This document shows, one piece after another, positions 50,620 to 59,270 of a DNA stretch of 64,000 bases. The stretch spans positions 868,001-932,000 of the forward strand of contig CAVSPF010000003.1 in assembly GCA_963729995.1 (NCBI GenBank). The letters are read 5' to 3'. A program made the translations under genes and the position numbers. The first letter of the stretch is position 1. Each line of letters opens with the position of its first letter. The notes under the pieces are model-generated. The model was not told the DNA's origin and made no database searches. It was given only the letters and a program-made list of their open reading frames with translations. The DNA comes from VRUE01 sp963729995 (GTDB lineage: Bacteria > Actinomycetota > Thermoleophilia > Solirubrobacterales > 70-9).

Positions 50620-51264
50620 ATGCGATACCTCCTGCCCACAATGATGCTGGCCGCCGCCATCGCGGCCGGATCCGGGGTGGCGCTGGCACAGCAGCCGCCG
50701 CGGCGACCGCACAAGCGAATCGGCTCATACGTTTCCCTGCACATCTCCAGGCACAACGTCGTCAGCGGCCAGCGGATCGTGCTGTGGGGACGGGTTCACC
50801 CCCGCGGGTCGCACCGCCTCAAGCTCGTCGTCCGAGGCCCCCGTGGCACCGCGGTCGGCGCGACCAGCAGGCGCAGCGGAGCCTTCGCGATCCACTGGAG
50901 GCCGCGCCGGCCCGGCAGCTACAGGGTCCGCGCCTTCGGAATCCACGACAGGCGAATGCGCGGCTCGAGGAGCGCGGCGCGGCGCATCACCGCCTACCGG
51001 CATGCAGCCGCGTCCTACTACGGGCCGGGTTTCTACGGAGGGGCTCTCGCCTGCGGTGGGACCCTGCAGCCGGGAACCCTGGGTGTCGCCAACCGGACGC
51101 TTCCCTGCGGCGCCAGGGTGAAGCTGCTCTACCGGGGCCGCACCGTCACCGTTCGGGTGGTCGACCGCGGTCCCTACGTCGCGGGCCGCGAATTCGACTT
51201 GACGGCGGCGACGAAAGCGCGGCTCCACTTCCCGGACGTGGGCGTCCTGCTCTCGAACAGGTAG
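50620..51264 (+). CDS. RlpA-like double-psi beta-barrel protein, secreted
   Basis: A 214-residue exported protein with a signal peptide (LLPTMMLAAAIAAGSGVALAQ). A beta-rich middle domain (about 35-120) precedes the RlpA/expansin-type DPBB: SYYGPGFYGGALACGGTLQPG...GVANRTLPCGARVKLLYRGRTVTVRVVDRGPYV...FDLTAATKARL. The conserved Asp in VVDRGPY matches the catalytic residue of RlpA lytic transglycosylases. A role in peptidoglycan remodelling is likely but unproven. There is no SPOR domain. Confidence 0.85.
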   Translation: MRYLLPTMMLAAAIAAGSGVALAQQPPRRPHKRIGSYVSLHISRHNVVSGQRIVLWGRVHPRGSHRLKLVVRGPRGTAVGATSRRSGAFAIHWRPRRPGSYRVRAFGIHDRRMRGSRSAARRITAYRHAAASYYGPGFYGGALACGGTLQPGTLGVANRTLPCGARVKLLYRGRTVTVRVVDRGPYVAGREFDLTAATKARLHFPDVGVLLSNR

Positions 51265-52347
51265 TCAGCCGGAGACGCCGAGTCGAAGCTGGGCCTCGCG
51301 AGCGCCCGCCTCGGGATGCGGGTCGCGCGCAAACCCCGCCACGCGGACGCCCAGCAGCCGTACGGGCCGGGGTGGGGAGTAGGCGCGCAGCAGCTCGAGC
51401 GCTACCGGAGTGACGACCGCCGGGTCGTTGGTCGCCTGCTCGACGGTGTGAGAGCGGGTGACGTTCGTCCAATCGTCGAGCCGGACCTTGATGCCGATCG
51501 TTCGCCCGCGCAGGTCGCGTGCGCGCAGGCGCCGGCACAGCTCCTCCGACAGCGACGCGACCGAGGCCGCCATCTCGGCGTGATCGACGACGTCGACGTC
51601 GAAGGTCGTCTCCGCCGATTGCGACTTTGCCTCGCGCACCACGGTGATCGGCGTGTCGTCCTCGAAGCACGCCCGGCTCTGCAGCCAGCGGCCCATCCGC
51701 TGTCCGAAGGCCTGCTCCAGCACCGCGGGGTCATGGGCGCGAAGCTGGGCCAGGCTGCGGATGCCAAGCCGCTGCAGCCTCAGCACCGTCTTCGGCCCGA
51801 TTCCGGGGACGAGACCGGGGGGCTCTGCGGCGAACCGCTCCAGCGCATCCGGGCGGGAGAGCACGACGAGCCCGGCCGGCTTGCCAAGCTCGCTGGTGAT
51901 CTTCGCGAGCAGGCGGTTCTCGGAGATGCCGATCGAGCAGGTCAGACCGGTCTCCTCGCGGATCTGCGCGGCGATTCGCCGCATGGTCGCCTTCGGCGCG
52001 AAGAGGCCGGTCAGGTCGATGTAGGCCTCGTCGAGCCCAACCACCTCAACCGTCTCGGCATGACGGCGCATGATGCCCATCACCTGCGTGGAGGCCTCGC
52101 GGTAGGCGGCGAAGTCGGGCTGGACGTAGATGGCCTCGGGCAGCCGGCGCCGCGCGATCGCCGCCGGCATCGCCGAGTGGATCCCAGCCAGCCTGCGCGC
52201 CTCGTAGCTCGCGGTCGTCACCACCGCCCGCGGCCCCGAACCGCAGACGACGACCGGCTTCCCCTTCAGCTCCGGCCGCCGCCGCAGCTCAACCGACGCG
52301 TAGAACGCGTCCATGTCGAGGTGCGCGATTGTCCGCTTATCCGTCAC
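51265..52347 (-). CDS. dinB: DNA polymerase IV (Y family)
   Basis: Translesion polymerase of 360 residues. The catalytic acidic motifs are intact: IAHLDMDAFYASVELRRRPEL and VVGLDEAYIDLTGLF. CSIGISENRLLAKITSELGKP, VPGIGPKTVLRLQRLGI (helix-hairpin-helix) and a little-finger domain with R(G/D)RTIGIKVRLDDW follow. The GTG at 52347 is chosen because TACGAT on the minus strand lies 6 nt before it and the protein then begins MTDKRTIAHLDMDAF; an in-frame GTG at 52386 would add 13 atypical residues. There is no obvious C-terminal clamp motif beyond the short tail. Confidence 0.95.
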   Translation of the reverse strand: MTDKRTIAHLDMDAFYASVELRRRPELKGKPVVVCGSGPRAVVTTASYEARRLAGIHSAMPAAIARRRLPEAIYVQPDFAAYREASTQVMGIMRRHAETVEVVGLDEAYIDLTGLFAPKATMRRIAAQIREETGLTCSIGISENRLLAKITSELGKPAGLVVLSRPDALERFAAEPPGLVPGIGPKTVLRLQRLGIRSLAQLRAHDPAVLEQAFGQRMGRWLQSRACFEDDTPITVVREAKSQSAETTFDVDVVDHAEMAASVASLSEELCRRLRARDLRGRTIGIKVRLDDWTNVTRSHTVEQATNDPAVVTPVALELLRAYSPPRPVRLLGVRVAGFARDPHPEAGAREAQLRLGVSG

Positions 52348-52353
52348 TCGCCG

Positions 52354-52359
52354 ATCGTA
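52354..52359 (-). promoter_or_regulatory. Candidate -10 element of dinB (TACGAT on minus strand), leaderless
   Basis: The hexamer ends 6 nt before the dinB GTG at 52347. No LexA-type palindrome was recognised nearby. Confidence 0.4.
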
Positions 52360-52404
52360 GGAGCAAGCAGGGACGGCACCTGGCACGTTTGCGCTCGGCG
52401 AACC

Positions 52405-52410
52405 TACAAT
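52405..52410 (+). promoter_or_regulatory. Candidate -10 element (TACAAT) of the 92-residue gene, leaderless
   Basis: The hexamer ends 7 nt before the GTG at 52418, with no Shine-Dalgarno. Confidence 0.45.
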
Positions 52411-52417
52411 TGGAACC

Positions 52418-52696
52418 GTGGCGTCGGCTGAGGCAAAGAACCTCGAGGCGATCGCGCAGGCGATCGATCAGCACAACCGGAACTGCGCGTTTCCGGCCGC
52501 CGAAGTGCGGATGAACCCGTTCGAGGTCGAGCGGCTGGGCTGGGAGGAGATCCGCGGGCTGCCCATCGTGCCGGACGCCGAGATCGGAACGGGCCGCTTC
52601 CGGATCGTCTGCTCCCAGGAGCTGGACGATGGCGGCCTCGAGGAGGTCGAGGCCGTCGGCCGGGAGTTGCAGACCGTCGTCCCCACCAACAACTGA
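52418..52696 (+). CDS. Small conserved-looking protein of unknown function
   Basis: A 92-residue acidic protein (MASAEAKNLEAIAQAIDQHN...), with a helical start, a central RMNPFEVERLGWEEIRGLPI segment and ...GTGRFRIVC. No membrane segment, signal or known motif is seen. Codon use matches neighbours (GC-rich third positions) and a leaderless -10 precedes it, so it is probably real. It is divergent from dinB with 70 nt between starts; whether they share regulation is unknown. I do not recognise the family. Confidence 0.65.
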   Translation: MASAEAKNLEAIAQAIDQHNRNCAFPAAEVRMNPFEVERLGWEEIRGLPIVPDAEIGTGRFRIVCSQELDDGGLEEVEAVGRELQTVVPTNN

Positions 52697-52760
52697 CGCA
52701 GCCGCGGGCGCGCCCGTTTGACGCACGCGGCGCTCCCGGCGCGCAAAGGGCACGCGTTTC

Positions 52761-52794
52761 GGACTTTGACCCTGCTCCCACCTGGTAAAAGTCC
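52761..52794. terminator. Hairpin between convergent genes
   Basis: GGACTTT (52761-52767) pairs with AAAGTCC (52788-52794) across a 20-nt loop, between the 92-residue gene and ccdA. T and A runs within the stem suit either direction. Confidence 0.5.
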
Positions 52795-52805
52795 ACAGCG
52801 GCTGG

Positions 52806-53591
52806 CTAGACGTTCCAGAATTCGAGGCCGAGGCCCGAGAGCCAGCGCTGGGCTTCGATGTTGAGCTGGGTCAGCTGACCCGTCCAGATCATGATTCCCA
52901 TGCCGATCAGGACCAGGCCACCGGTCGCAACGATGGCCTGGTAGTGGCGCTTGACAGCGGCAAAGGCGGTGGTCATGCGCGAGAAGGCGACCGCCGTGAG
53001 GAGGAACGGGATCGCGAGGCCCGCCGAGTAGAAGCCGAGCAGGGCCGCGCCGCGGCCGGCCGAGCCCGTCAGGGCGGCAGCCGAGTAAATCGCGCCCAGG
53101 GTCGGGCCGATGCACGGCGTCCAGGCGATCGCGAAAGCGGCGCCGGCGACGATCGGCCCGCCTCGGCCGGCGCGTTCCATGAGCGCATTGACGTGCCACT
53201 CGCGATTGAGGCGGGTCACGAACAGCGAAGCGACGAAGAGCACGCCCATCGCAATGATCAGGGCCGCCGCCACCTTGGTCAGCAACTGCCTGTGGTCCTC
53301 CAGCGCGGAGCCGAGCCCGGTCGCCGTCAATCCCAGCAGGATGAAGATCGTCGAGAAGCTGGCGACGAAGAGGAGGCTGGGGCCGAGCACGCGCCGCCAA
53401 CCGGCGCTGTCCAGCTCGCCTGCCGAGATGCCGCTCACGGCCGAGAGGTAGCCCGGCACCAGCGGCAGCACGCAGGGCGAAAGGAACGACACGACGCCTG
53501 CCACGAGGGCGGCGAATATGCCGACGCCGGCCACGGGGTTGCTGCTGGCGGCTGCCACGATCAAGGTCGACTCAGGGTACCCGCGAGCCAT
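52806..53591 (-). CDS. ccdA: CcdA/DsbD-type cytochrome c biogenesis transmembrane protein
   Basis: Membrane electron carrier of 261 residues that moves reducing equivalents from cytoplasmic thioredoxin to extracytoplasmic thiols. It has six hydrophobic segments with the reactive cysteines in VVSFLSPCVLPLVPGYLSAVSG and AIAWTPCIGPTLGAIYSAA. The ATG at 53591 gives the family N-terminus; the open frame continues upstream, antisense to the reductase gene. No thioredoxin-like partner or resB/resC is in the window. Confidence 0.92.
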   Translation of the reverse strand: MARGYPESTLIVAAASSNPVAGVGIFAALVAGVVSFLSPCVLPLVPGYLSAVSGISAGELDSAGWRRVLGPSLLFVASFSTIFILLGLTATGLGSALEDHRQLLTKVAAALIIAMGVLFVASLFVTRLNREWHVNALMERAGRGGPIVAGAAFAIAWTPCIGPTLGAIYSAAALTGSAGRGAALLGFYSAGLAIPFLLTAVAFSRMTTAFAAVKRHYQAIVATGGLVLIGMGIMIWTGQLTQLNIEAQRWLSGLGLEFWNV

Positions 53592-53643
53592 GCTGGGCCG
53601 CAGCCGCTTGCATTGCCACGCACGCCGGGAGAGACTGCGCCGC

Positions 53644-54285
53644 ATGGACCTCGAGGCGCTGATCCTCAACTGCACGCTGAAGAAGTCGCCGGAGCCGTCG
53701 AACACCCAGGCGCTGATCGACATCGTCGCGGGGCATTTCGACGAGCTCGGCGTCAAGCACGAGACGCTGCGGCCGGTCGACTGCAACATCCCCTTCGGCG
53801 TCGTCTCCGACATGGGGGAGGGGGACGAGTGGCCGCAGATCCTCGAGAAGGTGCTTGCCGCCGACATCCTGATCATCGGGACCGCGATCTGGTTCGGCGT
53901 CCGCAGCAGCGTCTGTCAGATGGTCATCGAGCGCCTCGACGGCACCTACGAGACGACCAACGAGGTCGGTCAGTACCCGCTCTACAACAAGGTCGGCGGC
54001 GTGATCGTGACGGGGAACGAGGACGGCGCCCACGCCTGCGCCGAGACCACGCTCTTCAACCTCACGCACCTCGGCTGCGCGATCCCGCCCAACGCCGACA
54101 CCTACTGGGTGGGCGACGCCGGGCCTGGGCCCTCCTTCATCGAGGCGGGCGGCAAGGACCACGCCTACACGCAGAAGACCGCCGGCTGGATGGCCCACAA
54201 CGTCACCCACCTGGCGCGGATCCTCAAGCAGCACCCGATCCCGCCCGAAGGGAATACGGTTCCCGGCTGGCAGCGCGGGGAATGA
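53644..54285 (+). CDS. Flavodoxin-fold NAD(P)H-dependent oxidoreductase
   Basis: A 213-residue FMN reductase-type protein. LILNCTLKKSPEPSNTQALI is the FMN phosphate loop region, and IIGTAIWFGVRSSVCQMVIERLDG the second flavin loop. NKVGGVIVTGNEDGAHAC and the C-terminal HNVTHLARIL are as in the flavodoxin_2/NADPH-FMN-reductase families. The electron acceptor is unknown. The gene is divergent from ccdA with a 52-nt gap. Confidence 0.85.
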   Translation: MDLEALILNCTLKKSPEPSNTQALIDIVAGHFDELGVKHETLRPVDCNIPFGVVSDMGEGDEWPQILEKVLAADILIIGTAIWFGVRSSVCQMVIERLDGTYETTNEVGQYPLYNKVGGVIVTGNEDGAHACAETTLFNLTHLGCAIPPNADTYWVGDAGPGPSFIEAGGKDHAYTQKTAGWMAHNVTHLARILKQHPIPPEGNTVPGWQRGE

Positions 54286-54423
54286 GACCCCAACGCTCCC
54301 ACGCCCGCCGCTCACGGCCGTGCGCCGTGGGGGGCTCGGTGAGCCGCCGATCCCCGCAGCCCGCTACATTCCTGGCTACTCAGCCAAGCCGCGCCGCACG
54401 CGAGAGACCATAGGAGCAGAATT

Positions 54424-55617
54424 TTGAGCGACCGCACGTTCGTCATCGGAGTCGGGATGACCAAGTTCGAGAAGCCCGGCACCAAGGAGGGCGATTACCC
54501 GGATTGGGCCAAGGAGGCTGGGGGGAAGGCCCTCGCCGACGCCGGTATCCCCTACGAGGACGTCCGCCAGGCCTACGCCGGCTACTGCTACGGCGACTCG
54601 ACCTACGGCCAACGGGCCCTCTACCAGCTCGGCCTGACCGGCATCCCCGTCGTCAACGTCAACAACAACTGCTCGACCGGTTCCTCGGCGCTGTTCCTCG
54701 CCCGCCAGGCGGTGAAGGGCGGGCTGGTCGATTGCACGCTCGCGGTCGGCTTCGAGAAGATGGAGATGGGCTCGCTGGGCCTCAAGTACACCGACCGCAC
54801 CAACCCGATCGACAAGCACGCGATGCGGATGATGGAGCTGCGCGACCCCGAGCAGTCGCCCCCCGCCCCGCAGATGTTCGGCAACGCCGGCCGCGACCAC
54901 ATGGAGAAGTACGGCTCGACCGCAGACCACTACGCCTGGATCGGCTGGAAGAACCACAAGCACTCGGTCAACAACCCCTACGCCCAGTTCCAGGACGAGT
55001 ACACGATCGAGGACATCAAGGCGGCGAAGATGATCCACGACCCGCTGACAAAGCTGCAGTGCTCGCCGACCTCGGACGGGTCGGCCTGTGCGATCGTCGC
55101 CTCGGAGCGCTACGTCGACGAGCACGGTCTCTGGGGACAGGCCGTCGAGATCGTCGGCCAGTCGATGGTCACCGACCTCTCGTCGACCTTTGCCGAGGAC
55201 ACCGACTGCATGAAGATCGTCGGCTCGGACATGTCGAAGCAGGCGGCGCAGCAGGCCTATGAGGAAGCTGGCGTGAGCCCCGACGAGGTCGACGTCTGCG
55301 AGCTGCACGACTGCTTCAGCGCCAACGAGCTGATCACGTACGAAGCGCTCGGCTTCGCGGCGGAGGGCGAGGCTCACAAGCTCGTCGACGAAGAAGCCAC
55401 CACCTACGGCGGCAAGGTCGTCGTCAACCCATCCGGCGGGCTGATCTCCAAGGGCCACCCGCTCGGGGCGACCGGCCTCGCGCAGTGCTCGGAGCTGACC
55501 TGGCAGCTGCGCGGTCAGGCCGACAAGCGGCAGGTCGATGGCGCCAAGGTCGCCCTGCAGCACAACATCGGACTCGGCGGCGCCGCCGTGGTCACGGTCT
55601 ACAAGCCGGCGGCCTAG
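54424..55617 (+). CDS. SCP2/SCP-x-type thiolase
   Basis: A 397-residue thiolase-fold protein, probably cleaving beta-ketoacyl-CoA, including sterol-like or branched chains. The nucleophile is in VNNNCSTGSSALFLA, followed by VCELHDCFSANELITYEALG and NPSGGLISKGHPLGATGLAQ (catalytic His). The final LQHNIGLGGAAVVTVY replaces the usual C-x-G of biosynthetic thiolases, as in the SCP-x/lipid-transfer subgroup. The TTG at 54424 is supported by AGGAG at 54412-54416. The SDR gene lies 28 bp downstream, likely in one operon. Confidence 0.92.
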   Translation: MSDRTFVIGVGMTKFEKPGTKEGDYPDWAKEAGGKALADAGIPYEDVRQAYAGYCYGDSTYGQRALYQLGLTGIPVVNVNNNCSTGSSALFLARQAVKGGLVDCTLAVGFEKMEMGSLGLKYTDRTNPIDKHAMRMMELRDPEQSPPAPQMFGNAGRDHMEKYGSTADHYAWIGWKNHKHSVNNPYAQFQDEYTIEDIKAAKMIHDPLTKLQCSPTSDGSACAIVASERYVDEHGLWGQAVEIVGQSMVTDLSSTFAEDTDCMKIVGSDMSKQAAQQAYEEAGVSPDEVDVCELHDCFSANELITYEALGFAAEGEAHKLVDEEATTYGGKVVVNPSGGLISKGHPLGATGLAQCSELTWQLRGQADKRQVDGAKVALQHNIGLGGAAVVTVYKPAA

Positions 55618-55645
55618 GACCGCCGGCGCGGAGGAGGAGAGCAAG

Positions 55646-56557
55646 ATGGCAAAGGAACGACGGCCGCTCGGCGGCAAGGTCGTGGCTATCACCGGGGCCG
55701 CCCGCGGGATCGGCAAGGCGACGGCGGCGGCGCTGATTCGCAAGGGCTGCCGGGTCGCGATCGGCGACCTCGACCTGGCCCTGGCAGAGCAGACCGCGGC
55801 GGAGCTGGGCGGCGGCACGATCGCGCTGCCCCTCGACGTCACCGACCGCGCCTCGCTGCGGAGCTTCCTCGACGAGACGGAGAAGCAGCTCGGCCCGCTC
55901 GACGTGCTGGTCAACAACGCCGGCATCATGCCGGTGACGAAGTTCGTCGAGGAGAGCGAGGAGTCGATCCGCCGCCAGGTCGACATCAACCTGTTGGGCG
56001 TCATCGCCGGCACCCAAATGGCGGTGCAGCGGATGCTCCCCCGCAACACCGGCCACATCGTCAACATCGCCTCCTCCGCCGGCAAGGCCGGGGTGCCGGG
56101 GATCGCCACCTACTCGGCCACCAAGCACGCCGTGGTGGGCCTCTCCGAGGCCGTTCGCCAGGAGCTGCGCGGCACCGACATCGAGCTCTCCTGCGTGATG
56201 CCCGTTCCGGTCAACACCGGGCTGATGGAAGGCGCATCCGACCAGCGGCTGATCAAGAAAGTCGAGCCCGAGGACGTCGCCAACGAGATCGTCGACGCGC
56301 TCGAGGTGCCGCGCTTCGACGTCTTCGTGCCACGCTGGTTGAAGGGGACGCTCGCCACAGGAAGCCTGCTGCCGCGCCGCGCTCGCGAGGCAGTGGCGCG
56401 CTTCATGGGCATCAACAAGGTGCTGACCGAGGTCAACCCTGCCGCGCGCCGCGCCTACGAGGAACGCGCCGCACAGAGCCGATCGGTCGACGCGGGGTCA
56501 GAGGCCGGCGCCGAGTCGGATGCCGAGGCCGAGCCGGTGCAGCAGGACGCCGCCTGA
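55646..56557 (+). CDS. Short-chain dehydrogenase/reductase
   Basis: A classical SDR of 303 residues. The cofactor loop is ITGAARGIGKATA. DVLVNNAGIMPV and the active-site Ser/Tyr/Lys in NIASSAGKAGVPGIATYSATKHA are intact. GDLDLA after the second strand suggests NAD(H) preference (inference). About 50 residues of C-terminal extension are Ala/Glu-rich. Together with the thiolase it fits a beta-oxidation or lipid-modification step. A GGAGGAGG Shine-Dalgarno precedes the ATG at 55646. The next gene is convergent. Confidence 0.92.
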   Translation: MAKERRPLGGKVVAITGAARGIGKATAAALIRKGCRVAIGDLDLALAEQTAAELGGGTIALPLDVTDRASLRSFLDETEKQLGPLDVLVNNAGIMPVTKFVEESEESIRRQVDINLLGVIAGTQMAVQRMLPRNTGHIVNIASSAGKAGVPGIATYSATKHAVVGLSEAVRQELRGTDIELSCVMPVPVNTGLMEGASDQRLIKKVEPEDVANEIVDALEVPRFDVFVPRWLKGTLATGSLLPRRAREAVARFMGINKVLTEVNPAARRAYEERAAQSRSVDAGSEAGAESDAEAEPVQQDAA

Positions 56558-56564
56558 TTCCAGG

Positions 56565-56734
56565 CTAGAGGCCTGATGTGGGTTAGGCGCGTGCGCGGGG
56601 GCGTCGCAGGCCAAGCTGGGCGCCGCACGCGGGCGAAGCGGGTAGTTGGAACTACCCGCGAGCCCGTGGGGGGCGATCCAGCGTCGGCATGCGGCGTCAT
56701 CCGCGTGCGTGGATAACCCACATCAGGCCTCTAG
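56565..56734. repeat. Nested inverted-repeat element with 21-bp perfect arms
   Basis: The arms 56565-56585 and 56714-56734 are perfect 21-bp inverted repeats beginning CTAGAGGCC. The 128-nt interior contains a second perfect palindrome at 56638-56659 (10-bp arms). It fills the space between the convergent SDR and APC permease genes. It may be a large bidirectional terminator or a small non-autonomous mobile element. Confidence 0.8.
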
Positions 56735-56751
56735 TCACTCAGAACACGTTC

Positions 56752-58668
56752 TCAGCCGTCTGAGGCAACGGCGGAGGCGGCGATCGCTGGCTGCCCAACC
56801 CGCTTGACGTTTCCGCCACCCTCGATGATCACCCTGCACGGCCGTTTGGCGAGTATGTAGCGGGTGGTGGGGCCGAGGAGCCGCTCGCCGCTGGGGGCGT
56901 GCTCGGTGCTGATGTAGATCAGGTCCGAGCCGCGCTCCAGCGCCTCCTCGACGATTGCGCGGCCCGGGTTGCGGGTCCGGATCAGCTTGACGCGGACCCT
57001 CAGCTTCAGCGCGCGGGCCTGCAGCCGGGCCACGTCGAGCGCGCACCGCGCTTCGTATTCCTGCTCCTCGAAGCCGCCCTCGGGAAGCTGGTGCTCAGCC
57101 GGGATCGTGAGCACGTAGAGCGCCTCCACGAAGGCGTCGGGGTCGACGACCGCGGCGGCTCGCCGCATCGCGTCGGCGTTGACGTCGGTGCCGAAGATCG
57201 GCACCAGCGCCGACTTGTAGGAGACGTCGAGGAAGCCGACCGGGCGCTGCGGGCGGCGAACCTGGCTCACCTCGCGAGGATCGATCCCCAGGTGGCGCCG
57301 GTAGAGCAGGTAGCCAACCAGGCCGGCCGCGACCCAGGCCGTGCCGATGATCCGCGCCTCGGGGTGGAGAACCACCACCGAGACGAACGCGGCTCCGGTC
57401 CCAATCGCTCCGAGGACGGCGGTGAGGGGGATCTCGCTGCCTCGCCAGCGCACGTTCCACGGCGCCCGGTAGGGACGGTAGTGGCCGGGCTGGCGCCGGC
57501 GCAGGGCCACGATCGAGAGATGGGCGATCGTGAAGGAGAGCATCGCCCCGAAGCTGTAGAGGTTGCCCAGGAAGGCGGTGTTCCCGGGTACCACGAGCAC
57601 GACGGCGATCGCCGCGAAGAAGACGATCGTGAACCACGGGGTGTGGTAGCGCGGGTGCAGCCTCGCGAAGACGCCGGGGAGCTGGCGGTGCTCGGCGAGC
57701 GACCAGGACAGCCTCGAGATGCCGATCATCCCGGCGTTGGTCGCGATCAGGAGGATGGTCGCCGCCAGCGCGCCGACGTAATACGTGGCGGCGGTCGCCA
57801 CCGTCCCGTGCAGGCCCAGGGCGGAGACGATGCCCAGCACCGGGTCGTTGCTGTAGGTGGTGCCCAGCTGGGTTGCGTAATGACCCGCCGCGTTCTGGGT
57901 GACCGGCAGCGCCGAGAGGGCGATGACCGAGATGCCGGCGTAGATGCCGAGCACGGCGACGAGGACGAGGTTCACGGCTTTCGGGATCTGCTCGCCGGGG
58001 TCGTGCGCCTCCTCGGCCATGTTGGACACCGTCTCGATCCCGGTGTAGGCGAGCATCGAGATCGAGACGGCGAAGATCAGCTGCGAGTAGCTGGGGGCGA
58101 CACCGAGGTGGATCTGGTCGATCAGCAGGGAGGGGTGGAGGACGAGCGCCGCGCCGACGATGACGAGGGCGGCCTGCGTGAAGAGGTCGAGGACCGCCAG
58201 GGCGATGTTGAGGTTCGCCGACTCGCCGAGGCCGCGGATGTTGATCAGTGCGAGGAGGACGATCACTGCGACACCACCGAACACGTCCCCGGGGGAATGG
58301 CGCAGCGCGGGGAAGAAGGCGCCGAGGTAGTGGGGGACGAAGAAGGCGCTGATCGCGATCGTCAGGATGTAGTCGAGCGAGAGCCCCCAGCCGGCGATGA
58401 AGGAGACGATCTCGTTGAAGGCGTGGCGGGCGAAGGAGGAGGAGCCGCCGGCCTCCGGGAACATCGCCGCCCCCTCGGCGTAGGTCTTGGCGGTGAGCGC
58501 GAACAGCGCTCCCGCGAACATGAAGACGAGAGGGGTGAGGCCCAGCGCGTGCGCCGCGACCAGTCCGAGCGCGTAGTAGATCGACGAGCCGACATTGCCG
58601 TAAGCGGTCGCGAACAGGCCCGGCACACCGACGGTCTTGCGAAGTCCGCGTGTCTTCAGCTCGGCCAT
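56752..58668 (-). CDS. APC-superfamily permease with C-terminal universal stress domain
   Basis: A 638-residue membrane transporter. Residues 1-470 carry about 12 hydrophobic segments with the APC-type GLFATAYGNVGSSIYYALGL unwound-helix region and AYTGIETVSNMAEEAHDPGEQIPKA. Residues 480-620 form a cytoplasmic UspA-like domain ending GSDLIYISTEHAPSGERLLGPTTRYIL...CRVII, with the G-x-x-x-G-x(9)-G(S/T)-type nucleotide-binding pattern. The substrate, an amino acid or polyamine, is unknown. Fusion to USP suggests nucleotide-responsive control, which is inference. Confidence 0.9.
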   Translation of the reverse strand: MAELKTRGLRKTVGVPGLFATAYGNVGSSIYYALGLVAAHALGLTPLVFMFAGALFALTAKTYAEGAAMFPEAGGSSSFARHAFNEIVSFIAGWGLSLDYILTIAISAFFVPHYLGAFFPALRHSPGDVFGGVAVIVLLALINIRGLGESANLNIALAVLDLFTQAALVIVGAALVLHPSLLIDQIHLGVAPSYSQLIFAVSISMLAYTGIETVSNMAEEAHDPGEQIPKAVNLVLVAVLGIYAGISVIALSALPVTQNAAGHYATQLGTTYSNDPVLGIVSALGLHGTVATAATYYVGALAATILLIATNAGMIGISRLSWSLAEHRQLPGVFARLHPRYHTPWFTIVFFAAIAVVLVVPGNTAFLGNLYSFGAMLSFTIAHLSIVALRRRQPGHYRPYRAPWNVRWRGSEIPLTAVLGAIGTGAAFVSVVVLHPEARIIGTAWVAAGLVGYLLYRRHLGIDPREVSQVRRPQRPVGFLDVSYKSALVPIFGTDVNADAMRRAAAVVDPDAFVEALYVLTIPAEHQLPEGGFEEQEYEARCALDVARLQARALKLRVRVKLIRTRNPGRAIVEEALERGSDLIYISTEHAPSGERLLGPTTRYILAKRPCRVIIEGGGNVKRVGQPAIAASAVASDG

Positions 58669-58860
58669 CGGGGCTCAGTCCACGATCCTGGTCCCGCCGG
58701 TGTCAAAGGTGCGTGAGGATCGGCTCAGGGGGCGATACGGTAGCCGATCCTCCGGTCCGCACGAATCAGCCGCCCGCCCCGTTCTCGTCGAGCCCGACCC
58801 GCACATGGTGAAGCGACTGCGCCGCGGCGCAATGCTCTCCATGCTGGAGATGTAGTATCT

Positions 58861-58866
58861 TATAAT
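58861..58866 (+). promoter_or_regulatory. Consensus -10 TATAAT before the ArsR regulator gene
   Basis: It ends 10 nt before the ATG in the most AT-rich stretch of this region (58853-58876). An ArsR protein commonly binds such an overlapping site to repress its own operon. Confidence 0.5.
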
Positions 58867-58876
58867 TCCTTAAACT

Positions 58877-59260
58877 ATGGAGCCAATCCATCAAATCGAG
58901 GCGGAGTTCTTCCGCACCCTGGGCCATCCGGCCAGGGTGCGCATCCTGGATCTGCTGAGAAGCGGTGAGATGACGGTCCGGGAGCTGCAGGCCGAGCTGG
59001 AGATCGACTCCAGCGGCGCCTCCCAGCATCTCAGCGCGATGCGCAGACAGGGACTGCTGGAGGCCCGCCGGGAGGGCACCAGCGTCTATCACCGGGTTCG
59101 CGACCCCCGCATCTTCCAGCTGCTGGGGAGCGCCCGCCAGGTGATCAGCTCCCATCTCGAGGAAGCCAGCGCCCTACTGGGGGAGCTGGAGCAAGCAGCG
59201 CCGAAGACCACCAGCGCGACCGCGAAGCCCCGGCCGCGATCGAAGACCCGGACGCGATAG
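58877..59260 (+). CDS. ArsR/SmtB-family winged-helix regulator
   Basis: A 127-residue regulator: ETAEFFRTLGHPARVRILDLL-type opening (here EAEFFRTLGHPARVRIL), HTH VRELQAELEIDSSGASQHLSAMRRQGLLEARREGTSVYHRV. It has no Cys at all, so it is not a classical thiol metal sensor. The tail is basic. It is positioned 10 nt upstream of hyfB and probably controls the hydrogenase-4-like operon. Confidence 0.9.
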   Translation: MEPIHQIEAEFFRTLGHPARVRILDLLRSGEMTVRELQAELEIDSSGASQHLSAMRRQGLLEARREGTSVYHRVRDPRIFQLLGSARQVISSHLEEASALLGELEQAAPKTTSATAKPRPRSKTRTR

Positions 59261-59270
59261 GTCCCCTGAG

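Noticed and set aside
56899..58716. 605-codon open frame on the plus strand, antisense to the APC permease
   Set aside because: The product is Arg/Gly/Asp/Glu-rich with no membrane segments or motifs, while the minus-strand frame is a complete permease. GC-rich third positions create such shadows.
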